A stretch of DNA of 64,000 nt from Ardenticatenaceae bacterium (GCA_020634215.1 JACKCD010000009.1:1-64000), one strand, 5' to 3'. Shown: positions 18,736 to 28,774, counted from the first letter of the stretch. Notes: generated by a model not told the origin, from the sequence alone. Program-made: numbers and translations.

Positions 18736-19479
18736 CTACGGCGCAAAAGAGGCAAGAAAGCGAACAGTAGCATCCACCGTTTGTTGCCATTGGCTTTCTG
18801 GCGAAATAGTAGCTGGGTTATCTCCAGGTTGAGGACCATAATCCCCAAACTGGCTGTGGTTCCCACCCTGAATAACCACAAACTGACTATCTACCGGTTC
18901 AAATGCTTTATACTGTTCAATTTTGGCACCATCATCCAGCCCACCATCTTCAGTCCCGTAAATAGATAACACTTTAATATCGGTATCTTTGAGCCGATCA
19001 TCGGCTGGATAGGATGCCCAAAACACAATTCCCTTTATTTCTGGATGATTGGAGGCAAAATAGGCAGAAGCAACGCCTCCCAATGAGTGCCCCCCTGTTA
19101 CCCAAGTTTTCACTTCAGGAAAATCTTGCAAAACCGGCGCACCTGCTTCAGTATCAAAAAAAGCCAGGTTGAGCCGCACCTGAATGAGAACAACCAGGTA
19201 TCCCTGTTCGGCAATGCGGCGCAAAATGGGAGAGTAGGCGCGAAAATCTACATGCCCACCCGGGTAAAAGAGAAATGCTGTCGTTGACCGTTGGGCAGTT
19301 GGCTCAAAGGCAATGTAGTCGCCGTGATCAATAATTTGCACCACGCTGTCAGATTCAAGTGCTGCCAGCGCAGCGGTGCCGGCCGGTAAAGGTGTTTCGG
19401 CCCAAACGACAAAGCCAGCGATAAGGATGACCATTAGCATGACTAATCCGATAGCTAGACGTTGTAACCCCTTTTTCAT
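18736..19479 (-). CDS. Alpha/beta hydrolase, membrane-anchored
   Basis: About 247-aa alpha/beta-hydrolase-fold enzyme. A single N-terminal membrane helix (about residues 8-27) should anchor or export it. The nucleophile elbow is GGHSLGGVAS, the acid is probably in YGTEDGG and the His in QGGNHSQFG, giving a complete triad. The substrate is unknown (esterase or dienelactone-hydrolase-like). ATG 19479 (MKKGLQRL) is preferred over the longer frame from 19536. The gene is intact and its stop touches the truncated surface-protein gene. Confidence 0.8.
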   Translation of the reverse strand: MKKGLQRLAIGLVMLMVILIAGFVVWAETPLPAGTAALAALESDSVVQIIDHGDYIAFEPTAQRSTTAFLFYPGGHVDFRAYSPILRRIAEQGYLVVLIQVRLNLAFFDTEAGAPVLQDFPEVKTWVTGGHSLGGVASAYFASNHPEIKGIVFWASYPADDRLKDTDIKVLSIYGTEDGGLDDGAKIEQYKAFEPVDSQFVVIQGGNHSQFGDYGPQPGDNPATISPESQWQQTVDATVRFLASFAP

Positions 19480-19575
19480 CTCAATGCCTGTGCTCCTTGG
19501 TTGCTTGCTAGGGTAAAAACGGCCGTTTTCACCCAACAGCCAGCGTCGAAAGACAAAATGTTGCGTCCCAACCTG

Positions 19576-19995
19576 TCAACGTTGGCACACCGTCTGCAAA
19601 ATATTCCCTTCCGGATCTTCATACCACGCCACCCTTAAACGTAGCTGCTCATTCACATCAAAGTTGTGCGGCTCACGGATGCAAGGTGTTTTCTTTTCCA
19701 TCAGCATCGCATGGGCTTTGTCCACATCATTGGTCCACAGCACAATTTCGCCCCGTGGCTTGCCGGGGTCAAGCGGCAGTTGGTGTATCCTCCGCCCAGC
19801 CTCCACAGACGAAAACCCAATTAAATACGCGCCTAACCGCAGCTCGATATGCTCTGGCGTACCCTCTTTCGGCGTGCGGTAGGTTTCTTGAAACCCAAAG
19901 CTGTCACGATAGAAAGCCGCCACCCGTTCCACATCCTGCACATAATAATTGCTTTGCCCACCGTGAAAGGCAAGCAGTTCTAGATCAGTACCCAT
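19576..19995 (-). CDS. VOC family (glyoxalase/bleomycin-resistance-like) protein
   Basis: 139-aa protein with the beta-alpha-beta-beta-beta repeat of the vicinal oxygen chelate fold: NYYVQDVERVAAFYRDSFGF at the start and VAWYEDPEGNILQTV at the end. Such proteins are metal-dependent isomerases, dioxygenases or resistance binders. The precise role is unknown. ATG 19995 is one base after the stop of the S10 carboxypeptidase, so it is the third gene of a P450-carboxypeptidase-VOC operon. Confidence 0.8.
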   Translation of the reverse strand: MGTDLELLAFHGGQSNYYVQDVERVAAFYRDSFGFQETYRTPKEGTPEHIELRLGAYLIGFSSVEAGRRIHQLPLDPGKPRGEIVLWTNDVDKAHAMLMEKKTPCIREPHNFDVNEQLRLRVAWYEDPEGNILQTVCQR

Positions 19996-19996
19996 C

Positions 19997-21436
19997 TTAA
20001 TAACCCCGCACAAACGCCGCCAAATCCTGCTTCTGCTGCTGCAGCGACGGCAAATGGACATACATCAAATGCCCTGCCTCATAATACGCCATCTGCACAT
20101 TGCCGCGCAGATCCGGTGGCAAATAGAGATGGTTAAAGGTGTATTCGGCGGCGGCAAACGGGGTTGCCAAATCATAATACCCGTTGCACACCAGCACCCG
20201 CAGGTGCGGATTGCTGCACATAATGCGGCGCAGCGTTTCACTGACATCCACATACGTTCCCTCAAACTCAGCAAACCGCCACGTCGCGTTGATTTTCATG
20301 TTCATAATTTCGTAAGGCAGATCGCTTTGGTAGTTGAGTTCCCGGTGCAAATAATCATACAGTGCCGCCGTGTAGGGGCCGTTATAGGCCAGCGAACTTG
20401 GCTCCAGGTTGATTTGTTTGCCCGTTGGCCCAAGGTCATAGCCGGTAAATCGCGCATCCAGCCGGCCGACCACCTTCCCCTCATCGCGCAGCAGTTCATT
20501 GACAAAGGTCGTCAAATCTACCCGCAGGTTGCAGCGTTGGATAAGGTCGGCCGGCAAACCGGTGAATCGTGCCACCTTTGCAGCTATTGCGGCTTCCTCG
20601 CTCTGGTCTAACAAGGTGCCGCGCATCAACGCCGCCGCATACTCTCCCCAGGCAAACGCCCGCGCTTCGTTTGCCCAGTCGGCCAAGCTTTGCCCCTGCC
20701 CCGCCCGGCCGTGGTACCAGGCCACGGCGGCATAAGGTGGCAGATAGAGCGCGTAGGGCAAATCGTTGCCGGGGGCAAAGCGGGTCGTTTGGAAGTTGAG
20801 AATGGTGCTAACAAAGATGATGCCGTTCAAAAACAACCCGTGCCGATCTTGCAAATAGCCGCTGAGGGCGGCGGCGCGGGTGGTGCCATAGCTTTCGCCA
20901 ATCAAATATTTGGGCGAAGCCCAGCGGCCATAGCGGGTGCAAAAGAGGCGGATAAAATCCCCCACGCTTTCGATGTCTTTCTGAAAACGGTAAAATTCGC
21001 TGTTGGCTTCCCCCGCCACTGCCCGGCTAAAGCCAGTGCCAACCGGGTCAATAAAAACCAGATCGCTTTCATCCAGCAGGGAAAATTCGTTTTCGCCCCA
21101 CTGCCAGGGAGGGGGATTGAGCGCACCCACATCTCCCATTTGCACGCGGCGCGGCCCCAGCAGCCCCAGGTGCATCCACACGCTGCTGCTGCCGGGGCCG
21201 CCGTTAAAGCTGAAGGTGATGGGGCGTTGCGGGTTTGGTGCGTCGTCGCGCAAATAGGCGACAAAAAAGAGGTTAGCTTTGGGTTTTTCCCCTTCGCTTT
21301 CTCGTTTGCCCTCGTGTTTTTCAGCTTCTTCTTTTAAAACGAGTGTGCCGGTGATAGCAGTGTAGGGGATAGCCTGCCCATCAATGGTAACGCTATGATG
21401 CGTAACGGTCAGTTGATCATTGGGAAACTCAGACAT
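19997..21436 (-). CDS. S10 family serine carboxypeptidase
   Basis: 479-aa alpha/beta-hydrolase peptidase of family S10. It has the oxyanion-hole motif NGGPGSSS (about residues 79-86), nucleophile Ser in IGESYGTTRAA (about 176) and the C-terminal Asp/His region NGYYDLATPF ... YEAGHLMY. No signal peptide is seen at the N-terminus, so a cytosolic location is likely, as for many bacterial S10 proteins. It removes C-terminal residues from peptides. It is flanked within 2 bases by the P450 upstream and the VOC gene downstream, a tight operon. Confidence 0.9.
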   Translation of the reverse strand: MSEFPNDQLTVTHHSVTIDGQAIPYTAITGTLVLKEEAEKHEGKRESEGEKPKANLFFVAYLRDDAPNPQRPITFSFNGGPGSSSVWMHLGLLGPRRVQMGDVGALNPPPWQWGENEFSLLDESDLVFIDPVGTGFSRAVAGEANSEFYRFQKDIESVGDFIRLFCTRYGRWASPKYLIGESYGTTRAAALSGYLQDRHGLFLNGIIFVSTILNFQTTRFAPGNDLPYALYLPPYAAVAWYHGRAGQGQSLADWANEARAFAWGEYAAALMRGTLLDQSEEAAIAAKVARFTGLPADLIQRCNLRVDLTTFVNELLRDEGKVVGRLDARFTGYDLGPTGKQINLEPSSLAYNGPYTAALYDYLHRELNYQSDLPYEIMNMKINATWRFAEFEGTYVDVSETLRRIMCSNPHLRVLVCNGYYDLATPFAAAEYTFNHLYLPPDLRGNVQMAYYEAGHLMYVHLPSLQQQKQDLAAFVRGY

Positions 21437-21438
21437 GA

Positions 21439-22659
21439 TTATGCCTCAAAGGTGATAGGCAGCGTGTGGGGGCCGCGAAAAGCGAAGCCCGGCAGCCACT
21501 CCACCTGCTCGTTGATAAGCTGCAGATTGCGGCACCGCTGAAGGAGCGTCAAAATGCCGACCTGGGAAACGGTGCGGGCGATGGAAACGCCGAGGCAAAA
21601 ATGGGGGCCGTGGGCAAAGGTGAGGTGGCGGTTGGGGTGGCGCGTCATGTCAAACTGGGTGGGGTTGGCAAATTGCGCCTCATCCCGGTTGCCGGAGCCG
21701 AACAGCACCAAAACACCCTGCCCTGCCGCAAAAGTTTCGCCCTGAAATTCCATGTCTTCTTTAACGACGCGGCTGGTGACTTGCACCGGGCTATCGTAGC
21801 GCATCACTTCTTCGGTGGCGGGGGCGATCAATTCTGGCTGCGCCAAAAGCTGTGCCAGCGCATCGGGGTGGCGGGCAAAGGTGAGGACGGCGTTGCCAAT
21901 GAGGTGGGCGGTGGAGTTGTTGCCGCCGACCAGCAGGGCGACACACATACCGAATAGCTCATCGCGGGAGAGGCGGTCGCCTTGTTCTTCGGCCTGCACC
22001 AATTCGGTGATCAAATCATCCTGCGGGTCATGGCGGCGCTGCTCGATGATGACTTCGAGGTATTCTTTCATCTCCAACATGCTTTTCTGCCCCTGCCGCA
22101 TCACGCCTACGCGGTCTTGAGTGGTTCCGGCGCGGTCATAAATGAGTACCTGATCCCGCGCCCAGCGGGTGAAGCGGGGTTGGTCTTCGTAGGGTACGCC
22201 GAGAATGTCGGTGATGGCCCAGCCGGGGAGCTTGGTGGCAACATCGGCCATCACGTCCATTGTGCCGCTGTCGCTCGCTTCGTCAATGAAGCCGTGGCAT
22301 ATTTGCTCAATGCGGGCGCGGCGACCTTCGATCATGCGGGGGGTGAAGGCTTTGGCGACGATGGCTTTGAGGCGGGTGTGCTGGGGCGGGTCGCTGAGGA
22401 GCATCCGGCTGCCCAAAATGGTGCGAAGCGGGGTTAGCTCTTGCTGTACGTCGGGGGGGAGGACGGCGAAGGTTTGTTCGGTGCGGGCGGAGGACATGCG
22501 GGGGTCGTTGAGGAGGGTAACGATGTCGTCATAGCGGCTGATGAGCCAGGAACGGCCGTTCCAGCACACCGGTGCTTCTTGCCGCAACTGGGCATAATGG
22601 GGATACGGATTTGCTTGAATCAGCGGGTCACTAAAGTCGAGGGAGGTGGTTTTTGTCAT
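21439..22659 (-). CDS. Cytochrome P450
   Basis: 406-aa soluble bacterial class I P450. The I-helix oxygen-binding region is LLVGGNNSTAHL (about 243-254; the usual acidic/Thr pair appears as N-S-T), the ExxR motif is EEVMRYDSP and the heme ligand Cys lies in FAHGPHFCLGVSIAR (about residue 350). The length is normal. It needs ferredoxin and reductase partners, none of which are adjacent. The substrate is unknown. It is the first gene of the minus-strand operon with the carboxypeptidase and VOC protein. Confidence 0.9.
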   Translation of the reverse strand: MTKTTSLDFSDPLIQANPYPHYAQLRQEAPVCWNGRSWLISRYDDIVTLLNDPRMSSARTEQTFAVLPPDVQQELTPLRTILGSRMLLSDPPQHTRLKAIVAKAFTPRMIEGRRARIEQICHGFIDEASDSGTMDVMADVATKLPGWAITDILGVPYEDQPRFTRWARDQVLIYDRAGTTQDRVGVMRQGQKSMLEMKEYLEVIIEQRRHDPQDDLITELVQAEEQGDRLSRDELFGMCVALLVGGNNSTAHLIGNAVLTFARHPDALAQLLAQPELIAPATEEVMRYDSPVQVTSRVVKEDMEFQGETFAAGQGVLVLFGSGNRDEAQFANPTQFDMTRHPNRHLTFAHGPHFCLGVSIARTVSQVGILTLLQRCRNLQLINEQVEWLPGFAFRGPHTLPITFEA

Positions 22660-22868
22660 AGAGGAATTTTACTTGTTTGGCACGATTCCCCCAAGAAAGA
22701 GATTTTTGTTTGGCGGGTGGAGGGAAAACGGCCGTTTTTTTATGATTAACGGCCGTTTATGAACTCCGGGGCATCGCTTTTTGCCACAACGCCTGTTGTC
22801 ATGCAGAATATGATCCTGAGGAACTGGGTCACAAACTTGGTCTCCCAGATTTTGATTGGAGAAAAACG

Positions 22869-23981
22869 ATGACGACAGGATTTGTGTGGCACGAACGGTA
22901 TATGTGGCATGATACAGGATCACATGCCAGCTTCCTCCCTGCCGGGGGCATGAGTCCCATCCAGCCTCATGTTCACGTTGAACACGAGGACACAAAGCGA
23001 CGTTTCAAGAATTTGCTGGACGTGCTGGGGGTGACAGAGCAGCTAACCAGCCTCAAACCGCGCATGGCAACCGAGGACGATTTGGCGCGGGTGCATACGC
23101 GCCGGTACATCCAGCATATTCAAGCGTTGAGCGAGGCCAACGGCGGGGATGCTGGCGGCGACACCCCCTTTGCCAAAGGCGGCTACCACATCGCCTGCCT
23201 TGCCGCCGGTGGGCTGCTGGCACTGGTAGATGCCATTTTGGATGGCGAGGTTGACAACGGCTACGCGCTTGTGCGCCCGCCCGGCCACCATGCCGAGCCA
23301 GATACGGGGTATGGGTTCTGCATTTTCAACAATGTTGCGGTTGGCATTCAATATGTTCGTGAGGTTCGCGGCGTGGCCCGTGTGGCGACCATAGATTGGG
23401 ATGTGCATCATGGCAATGGAACGCAAAACATTTTTTATGATGATCCCAATGTGTTGACCATTTCGCTACATCAGGCGGGAACCTACCCGCCTAATTCGGG
23501 CAAGTTGGAAGAAAACGGAGCCGGGGCGGGGCAAGGAGCCAACATCAATGTCAACATTCCGGCCGGGTCAGGCCACGCGGCCTATCTTTATGCCATGGAC
23601 ACGGTGGTGATTCCGGCCTTGCACGCCTTCAACCCCGATTTTATCTTTGTCTCCTCAGGCTTTGATGCCGGTGGTTTTGACCCCCTGGCTCGCATGATGT
23701 GTGATGGGGAAACGTTTCGGGCGATGACAAAAAAGGTGAAAGCGGCGGCTGAAGGGCTTTGTGGCGGGCGGTTGGCATTGGTGCATGAAGGTGGGTACTC
23801 CCCGGCTCACGTTCCGTTTCTGGGGCTGGCCGTGGTTGAAGCGCTTTCCGGCATTCACACGGGGGTCATTGACCCATTTGCCGAAGCCATTGCCTTCCAC
23901 GGCGGGCATGAGTTGCTGCCACATCAGGCAACGGCCGTTCATGCGGCAGCAGAGCTTATAAAAAATATCCCGACAAAATGA
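22869..23981 (+). CDS. Histone deacetylase family (class II/acetylpolyamine amidohydrolase-like) protein
   Basis: 370-aa zinc amidohydrolase. It shows the HDAC signatures VRPPGHHAEPDTGYGFCIFNN (about residues 135-155: catalytic His pair and substrate loop), IDWDVHHGNGTQ (metal-binding Asp and His), SSGFDAGGFDPLA (second metal Asp) and a C-terminal HEGGYS with the transition-state-stabilising Tyr. It probably deacetylates small acetyl-amines or proteins; the target is unknown. It is followed 20 bases later by the broken TenA gene. Confidence 0.9.
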   Translation: MTTGFVWHERYMWHDTGSHASFLPAGGMSPIQPHVHVEHEDTKRRFKNLLDVLGVTEQLTSLKPRMATEDDLARVHTRRYIQHIQALSEANGGDAGGDTPFAKGGYHIACLAAGGLLALVDAILDGEVDNGYALVRPPGHHAEPDTGYGFCIFNNVAVGIQYVREVRGVARVATIDWDVHHGNGTQNIFYDDPNVLTISLHQAGTYPPNSGKLEENGAGAGQGANINVNIPAGSGHAAYLYAMDTVVIPALHAFNPDFIFVSSGFDAGGFDPLARMMCDGETFRAMTKKVKAAAEGLCGGRLALVHEGGYSPAHVPFLGLAVVEALSGIHTGVIDPFAEAIAFHGGHELLPHQATAVHAAAELIKNIPTK

Positions 23982-24000
23982 CGGGTAGAAGGAGAAGCTG

Positions 24001-24640
24001 ATGACATTTCTCGATGAATGCGTAACGTTTGCTGGTTCGGTGTGGCGGGAAAAATATCTGCACCATCCGTGGATGGATGCTTTTTTTTCGGGTAAGCTAA
24101 CCGAGGCGCAATTTGAATATTGGTTGATTCAGGACTTGCCCTATCTGAGCGAATATGTCTGCGGAGATGGTGTTTAAAGTGCCACCGAAATGTAATCCGT
24201 GGGTGGCATACCAGTTGGAATACAATCGGCAGGCAGCAACCGAATCGCGGGTGGAACTCAGGATGCTGGCGCAGGTGGGGGAACAGGCTAAATCACGCTG
24301 TTTGATAAGCGCGTGACCGCTGGATAATTTTGGATCACACGGCTTATGAAGGCAGCTGGCGTCGCTTGCGCCGCGCTGTATGTTTGTTACACGCTTTCCC
24401 TATACTTTTGATAGGCGTTACCCAGCGCGAAAAGCCACCAACCTTGCAGAAGGAATGGGTCGAGCAATGGATCGATCCGTTTTCTATCAAGCAGTGGCAG
24501 GCCACGAAAGATGGGCTAAACGAAGCCGGGGGCACATGCCACAGCGTACCAAAGGAGCGGATGAAGTGGCTGTTCCTGCGCGGCACTCAGCTTCGAATCG
24601 GCACCTTTGATGCAGCCTGGAAATGTTCGGATCGCCAGCC
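24001..24640 (+). pseudogene. TenA/thiaminase-II-like gene broken by several frameshifts
   Basis: Good Shine-Dalgarno sequence (GAAGGAG) and ATG 24001. The first 54 codons read as a TenA family N-terminus (TFLDECVTFAGSVWREKY ... LSEYV). The match then jumps frames: FKVPPKCNPWVAYQLEYNRQ (24168-24300), YEGSWRRLRRAVCLLHAFP (about 24345), FDRRYPARKATNL (about 24410) and ERMKWLFLRGTQLRIGTFDAAW (about 24556-24620). At least four frame changes occur in 600 bases, while the residues stay well conserved. This pattern fits sequencing or assembly errors as well as a recent pseudogene. Confidence 0.7.
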
Positions 24641-24689
24641 CCGGGGAAGATGCAGAAACAGGTGTGTATTACAAACCCAGCCTTTGTAT

Positions 24690-25361
24690 CGTCAGGGGTG
24701 GGTTCACCAATCAAATCTGCTATGGCAGCGATTCGCAAGACCAGCCCATCCCCGCCACCGTCCAGATGGTGGACATCTTCGTTGACTTCGGCCATGCAGT
24801 AGTCCGCAGAAACAGGCCTGGGCATCGGCACGGCTGGCAAAGTCGCGCAGTTGTAATGGTTGCCGCTGCAATCACACCGCGCAGCCAAGCCGACGGATCA
24901 GACTGCCCCCAGCCCAGCCCTGCTCCCGTGCCGCCGCTTGCAGGCCAAATAGTCTACCTGTGCCACGTCGGGCGGGAAGGTGACGACGGGCATACCCTGG
25001 GCAACGAGTTCGGCGTTGACAAGGTGCCATCGGGCAGGTAGACATAACGGGTAAACGGCTGTATTGATCCGTTTCCGACATCCCGCACCAAAATCACCTC
25101 CGCCCCAAATCACCAGTGCCGCATTGGCCCGCCGTAGCCTCGGCATAAAACGGCTCATCGCGCTCCTGGCGTGTCTACGCCAATGTAGCGCACACTTATT
25201 CGCTTTCGCCGCCCAGCAACCACGTCCACCGTGTCGCCGTCAATGACAAAAATCCACCGTGGCATAGTCGCCAGGGGAATGGAAGGTACGTGGTGGGAAG
25301 AAACAACCGTTTCCACCCCACCACGCAGCCAGTCAAGAAGTAAACGGTAAACAATAAACAA
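24690..25361 (-). pseudogene. Staphylococcal-nuclease-like thermonuclease with Excalibur-type end, frameshifted
   Basis: Read leftward from about 25290, conserved pieces appear in different frames: VIDGDTVDVV and RYIGVDTPG (nuclease active-site region), LVNAELVAQG, VVTFPPDVAQVDYLACKR, then CDCSGNHYNC and DVHHLDGGGDGLV, the calcium-binding Excalibur-like C-terminus. Together they outline a secreted SNase family nuclease of about 200 aa, but no single frame spans it. It is converging with the broken TenA gene. Same degraded tract as its neighbours. Confidence 0.6.
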
Positions 25362-25479
25362 TGAGGTGTATTTTTACTCATCATTTAACATGCTGCGTGA
25401 AAGCTTGCGGCACAAGGCAGTGAACTTCGTCACTGCGCGTTCATCGTAATACCTTGCAAAATCTGTACAGATGCTTCCA

Positions 25480-27585
25480 TCTCAATTACCAAATTATAAT
25501 GCGCGTCAATGGGACAACGGCCGTTTCCACCACAATCACCGTAGACTCCGCTCCTCCACAATCGCCGGTAGAGTAACACCATCCCAGCCCGCATCGACCA
25601 GCGGTCATAGATGGGGTCTCAACAAAACCGCCAGTTCCGGGGAAGTAGGCCAGGCGCGTTCCTTTGCCCGTCGGCCGCCCCCGCGAAAGCGGGGTATTTG
25701 CTAATCGCTGGCCTCAATTTGCAAGCGCCACATCAGGGGCAGAGTAGGCCGACACCGCCCGCCAGTTAATAATTTCAGCGGCACCAGCGGCACAGCCATT
25801 CGTGGCCTCCTGATACACACCTTGTCAAACGCCGCTTTACAGGTGCTGGAATGGTTACCTCCAGTCAGCGTTCGGTAGAAGCGGCGGCAGATCTCATGCC
25901 CCTGCCCCACGTACCGCATATCCACCTCCGCCGATGGCTGATGTCGGTAAAGGCGCCACGCAGGATTGACCAGCAGTGGTTTCCCCTTCCGCTTCCATCT
26001 CGCGCCCAGCAGCCCATTTGGCTCGCGCCCAATCAATTTCGCGCGAAGTTCTACCGCCCAGGGCGGACAAAATCAAACGCCAGCGGAGCCGACAGGAAGC
26101 CGACGAGGTACTCACATCACCCTGCCCCCAGCGGAGCCGGCAGCAACAGTGAACCCAGCGACAGGGGTATACACGGTAGAGCGTGGACAGAGTCAGCCCC
26201 TCAAAGAGCAAACAGCGGGAAGCAGCGCGGGTGCTTTACCCCGCTCCAGCGCATGGACGCGAAGCCGCGTTTGCCATGTTGTTTTCGTTGGCAATCTGGT
26301 GAATGCCCCACGCCGCTTCGGCCAGCGACAGCCCAGCGGGTCAGCAATTTTGCTGGATCTGCCTGCCGCCCGTTTTCTCCATAATCAAGCGTCATGCGGC
26401 CGCCCAAAAGTAGGCGGGGTCGAGATAACCCAAAATCAGGTTGGCATCGGTGACGGTTGGCTCTTCGCCGCCGCGTCCATAACAGACAGGGCCAGGGTCT
26501 GCGCCGGAGGAATCGGGGCCGACTTTGAGCAGCCCCAGCGCGTCTACCCGCGCAATCGAGCCGCCGCCGGTGCCAATTTCAATCAACTCGATGACCGGGA
26601 TTTTGATCGGCAGCCCCGACCCTTTTTTGAAGCGGTAGATGCGGTCTACCTCAAACTGGTGGGCAATCAGCGGCTGCCCTTTGTCTATGACGCAAATTTT
26701 GGCCGTCGTGCCGCCCATGTCAAAGGAAATGAGGTCGGGGTGGCCACTGGCGATGCCGTAGGCGTTGGCGGCCAGGGCGCCGGCCGCCGGGCCAGATTCG
26801 AGCAGGCGGACGGGGTGCAGAACGGCCGTTTCCACCGTCGCAATCCCCCCACTCGACAGCATCAAATAAAAATTACCCCTAAACCCCAGTGCCGCCAGCC
26901 GGTTCTCCAGTTGCCGCACATATTTCTCCACCAACGCCTGCACATAAACGTTGGCAATTGTCGTGGATGTGCGCTCAAATTCCCGAATTTCCGGCACCAC
27001 GTCCGACGAAATCGAAACGCGCAGTTGGGGAGCCACTCGCGCCACCGCCGCCCGCGCCGCCCGTTCATCGGCCGGGTTGGTGAAGCTGTGGAGAAAGCTG
27101 ATGGCAATCGCCTCAATGCCGTTGGCCGCTAATTCGGCCGTTAGTCGCTCGACATAATCCACGTCCAGCGGCTCATAGCTTTCGCCGTCGGACAGTGTGC
27201 GCTGCGGCACGTCAAAGCGCAAATAGCGCGGCACCAGCGGGCGCGGCTGCTCCAGCATCAAATCATACAGGTCATAGCGGGTTTCCCGCCCAATTTCCAC
27301 GGCATCGCGGAACCCTTGGGTGGTCAGCAGGGCGGTTTTTGCCCCCTTGCGCTCAATCATGGCGTTGGTGACAAGCGTCGTCCCGTGAATGAGGTGCTGC
27401 ACTTCGTCGGCCGTCACCCCAAAGCGGCGCAGGGTGTCGGCCAGCCCCTCTTCGACAGCGCGGGAAGGGTCGTCGGTGCTGGTTAGCACCTTGCCAATGG
27501 CAAAGGCTCCGGTTTCGCTATTCACAACAATAATATCGGTAAATGTGCCGCCAATATCGGCACCGGCGCGGTAGGATTGGGTCAT
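25480..27585 (-). pseudogene. Hydantoinase/oxoprolinase A subunit; intact 5' part, frameshifted 3' part
   Basis: ATG 27585 starts a hydantoinase A/N-methylhydantoinase subunit: GADIGGTFTDIIV (ATP-type phosphate motif), LIHGTTLVTNAMIERKG, then ISFDMGGTTAKICV and GGGSIARVDALG. This frame is clean to 26392 (397 codons). The remaining half continues in other frames: KHPRCFPLFA (about 26220), EVDMRYVGQGHEI (about 25920) and PTYDRWSMRAG followed by IDAHYNLVIEME (about 25490-25600), the family C-terminus. The complete protein would be about 680 aa, hydrolysing a cyclic amide with ATP together with a B subunit, which is not present here. Confidence 0.75.
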
Positions 27586-27595
27586 ATGTTTATTG

Positions 27596-27623
27596 GTAGA
27601 GACGCAAGATTTTGCGTCTCTAC
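27596..27623. terminator. Perfect intergenic hairpin
   Basis: GTAGAGACGCAA and TTGCGTCTCTAC form a perfect 12-bp stem with a four-base loop between the frameshifted SDR gene and the hydantoinase gene, both on the minus strand. No T-run follows. Confidence 0.5.
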
Positions 27624-27624
27624 G

Positions 27625-28438
27625 TTAGATTTTAGGAAAACGACTAAGGGGAAAAATATCAACGGCCGTTGATCGCTGCTGCGCCAGCATTCCCCCGTCC
27701 ACATACAGGCAGTGGCCGGTCATATAGCGGGCATCGTCGGAAGCCAGGAACAGGGCCGGCGCCGGCCAGTTCGTCGGGGTCGCCCACCCGCCCCAGCGGG
27801 ATGTTTTCGCCGCGCTGCCGCCGCGTCGCCTCGTCCAAATTGGCGGTGTCAATGGAGCCAGGCACCAGGCTGTGGACACGCACCCCGTAGGGAGCTAAAT
27901 CCAGCGCCATCGCCCGCGTCAACGCCTCAATCCCCCCTTTGGACGCATCATAGGCCGTAAAACCGCGATGGGCGCGGCTGGCTCCGCCAGAAGACAGGTT
28001 GATGATCACCCCATCCCCCTGCTGCGCCATGATGTGAGCGGCGCGGTGGCTGCACAAAAATGCGCCAGTGAGGTTCACGTCAATGATGCGCCGCCACCAT
28101 GCTTCGTCGGCTTCCAGAAAGTGCAAATTGGGGCTGACAATGGCGGCGTTATTAACCAGCACGTCTACGCGACCAAAGTGCGCCAGCACGTGGTCAAACA
28201 TTGCGTCCACCTGCGACTTGTCGGCGACATCGGCGCGGCAAAAGAGGGCGGTGCCGCCCTGTTGGGTGATGGCAGAAACGGCCGTTTCTCCCCGCCCCTC
28301 ATCCACATCATTCACCACCACCCGTCCCCCTTCACGGGCAAAGCGAGCCGCAATGGCCTGCCCAATCCCCTTGCCCGCGCCGGTGACGATGATTACTTTG
28401 TTGGCAAAACGGCCGTTTTTCTCCGTCATACACTCCAT
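27625..28438 (-). CDS. SDR family oxidoreductase with a frameshift near the 3' end
   Basis: Classical NAD(P)-dependent SDR: IVTGAGKGIGQAIA (cofactor), NNAAIV, INLSSGGASRAHRGFTAYDASKGG (catalytic Ser, Tyr, Lys). The frame runs from 28438 (or ATG 28429) and after GRVGDPDELAGAG goes off the family pattern. In the other frame the expected end LFLASDDARYMTGHCLYVDGGML is found (about 27690-27765). One extra base in the GGCCGGCGCCGGCC tract near 27760 explains this. Either the gene has a new C-terminus ending at 27659 or, more likely, the extra base is an error and the protein ends at 27625. The substrate is unknown. Confidence 0.8.
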
Positions 28439-28457
28439 ACCTCAATTACTCTGAAAA

Positions 28458-28652
28458 TGTAGGGCAAGTTTGTAGTAGGTTAACAAATTAATCGGGTAAA
28501 TGTCATTCCGAGCGAAGTCTTCGGAGCGAGGAATCTTTCACCTCAAAGAAGCGGAAAGATTCCTCGGAGGACCTCGGAATGACATGAGAAGCTTGTTGCT
28601 TTTTTGCCCGGTTATTTTGTAAACAACCAACAAACTTGCCCTACAACGTTTT
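28458..28652. terminator. Second terminator-like hairpin interrupted by the 160-bp element
   Basis: TGTAGGGCAAGTTT (28458-28471) and AAACTTGCCCTACA (28632-28645) are perfectly complementary and are followed by ACGTTTTT. The element copy 2 fills exactly the space between them, as at 3320-3516, but the arm sequences are quite different at the two sites. Confidence 0.7.
28472..28631 (-). repeat. 160-bp fold-back (MITE-like) element, copy 2
   Basis: Reverse-orientation copy of 3335-3494 with only a few differences. It contains GTCATTCCGAGCGAAGTCTTCGGAGCGAGGAATC-type inner stem sequence (positions 28502-28540) and the conserved ends. The rest of the gene-free stretch 28439-28850 holds a short CATCCGCGTTCGTCCG-like repeat at 28690-28730 and the class F hairpin. 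Confidence 0.8.
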
Positions 28653-28774
28653 TATGCCATTCTCCCCCCACAGGCAACCATTTCACCCACATTCATCCGC
28701 GTTCGTCCGTGTTCGTCCGCGTCCCATTTCCGCCAAAATCAGGTATAGTTTGGCAAAAAGCAATAACCGCGAGC

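Noticed and set aside
26200..27132. Long plus-strand frame opposite hydantoinase A
   Set aside because: Shadow of the minus-strand gene; composition and residues do not resemble any protein.
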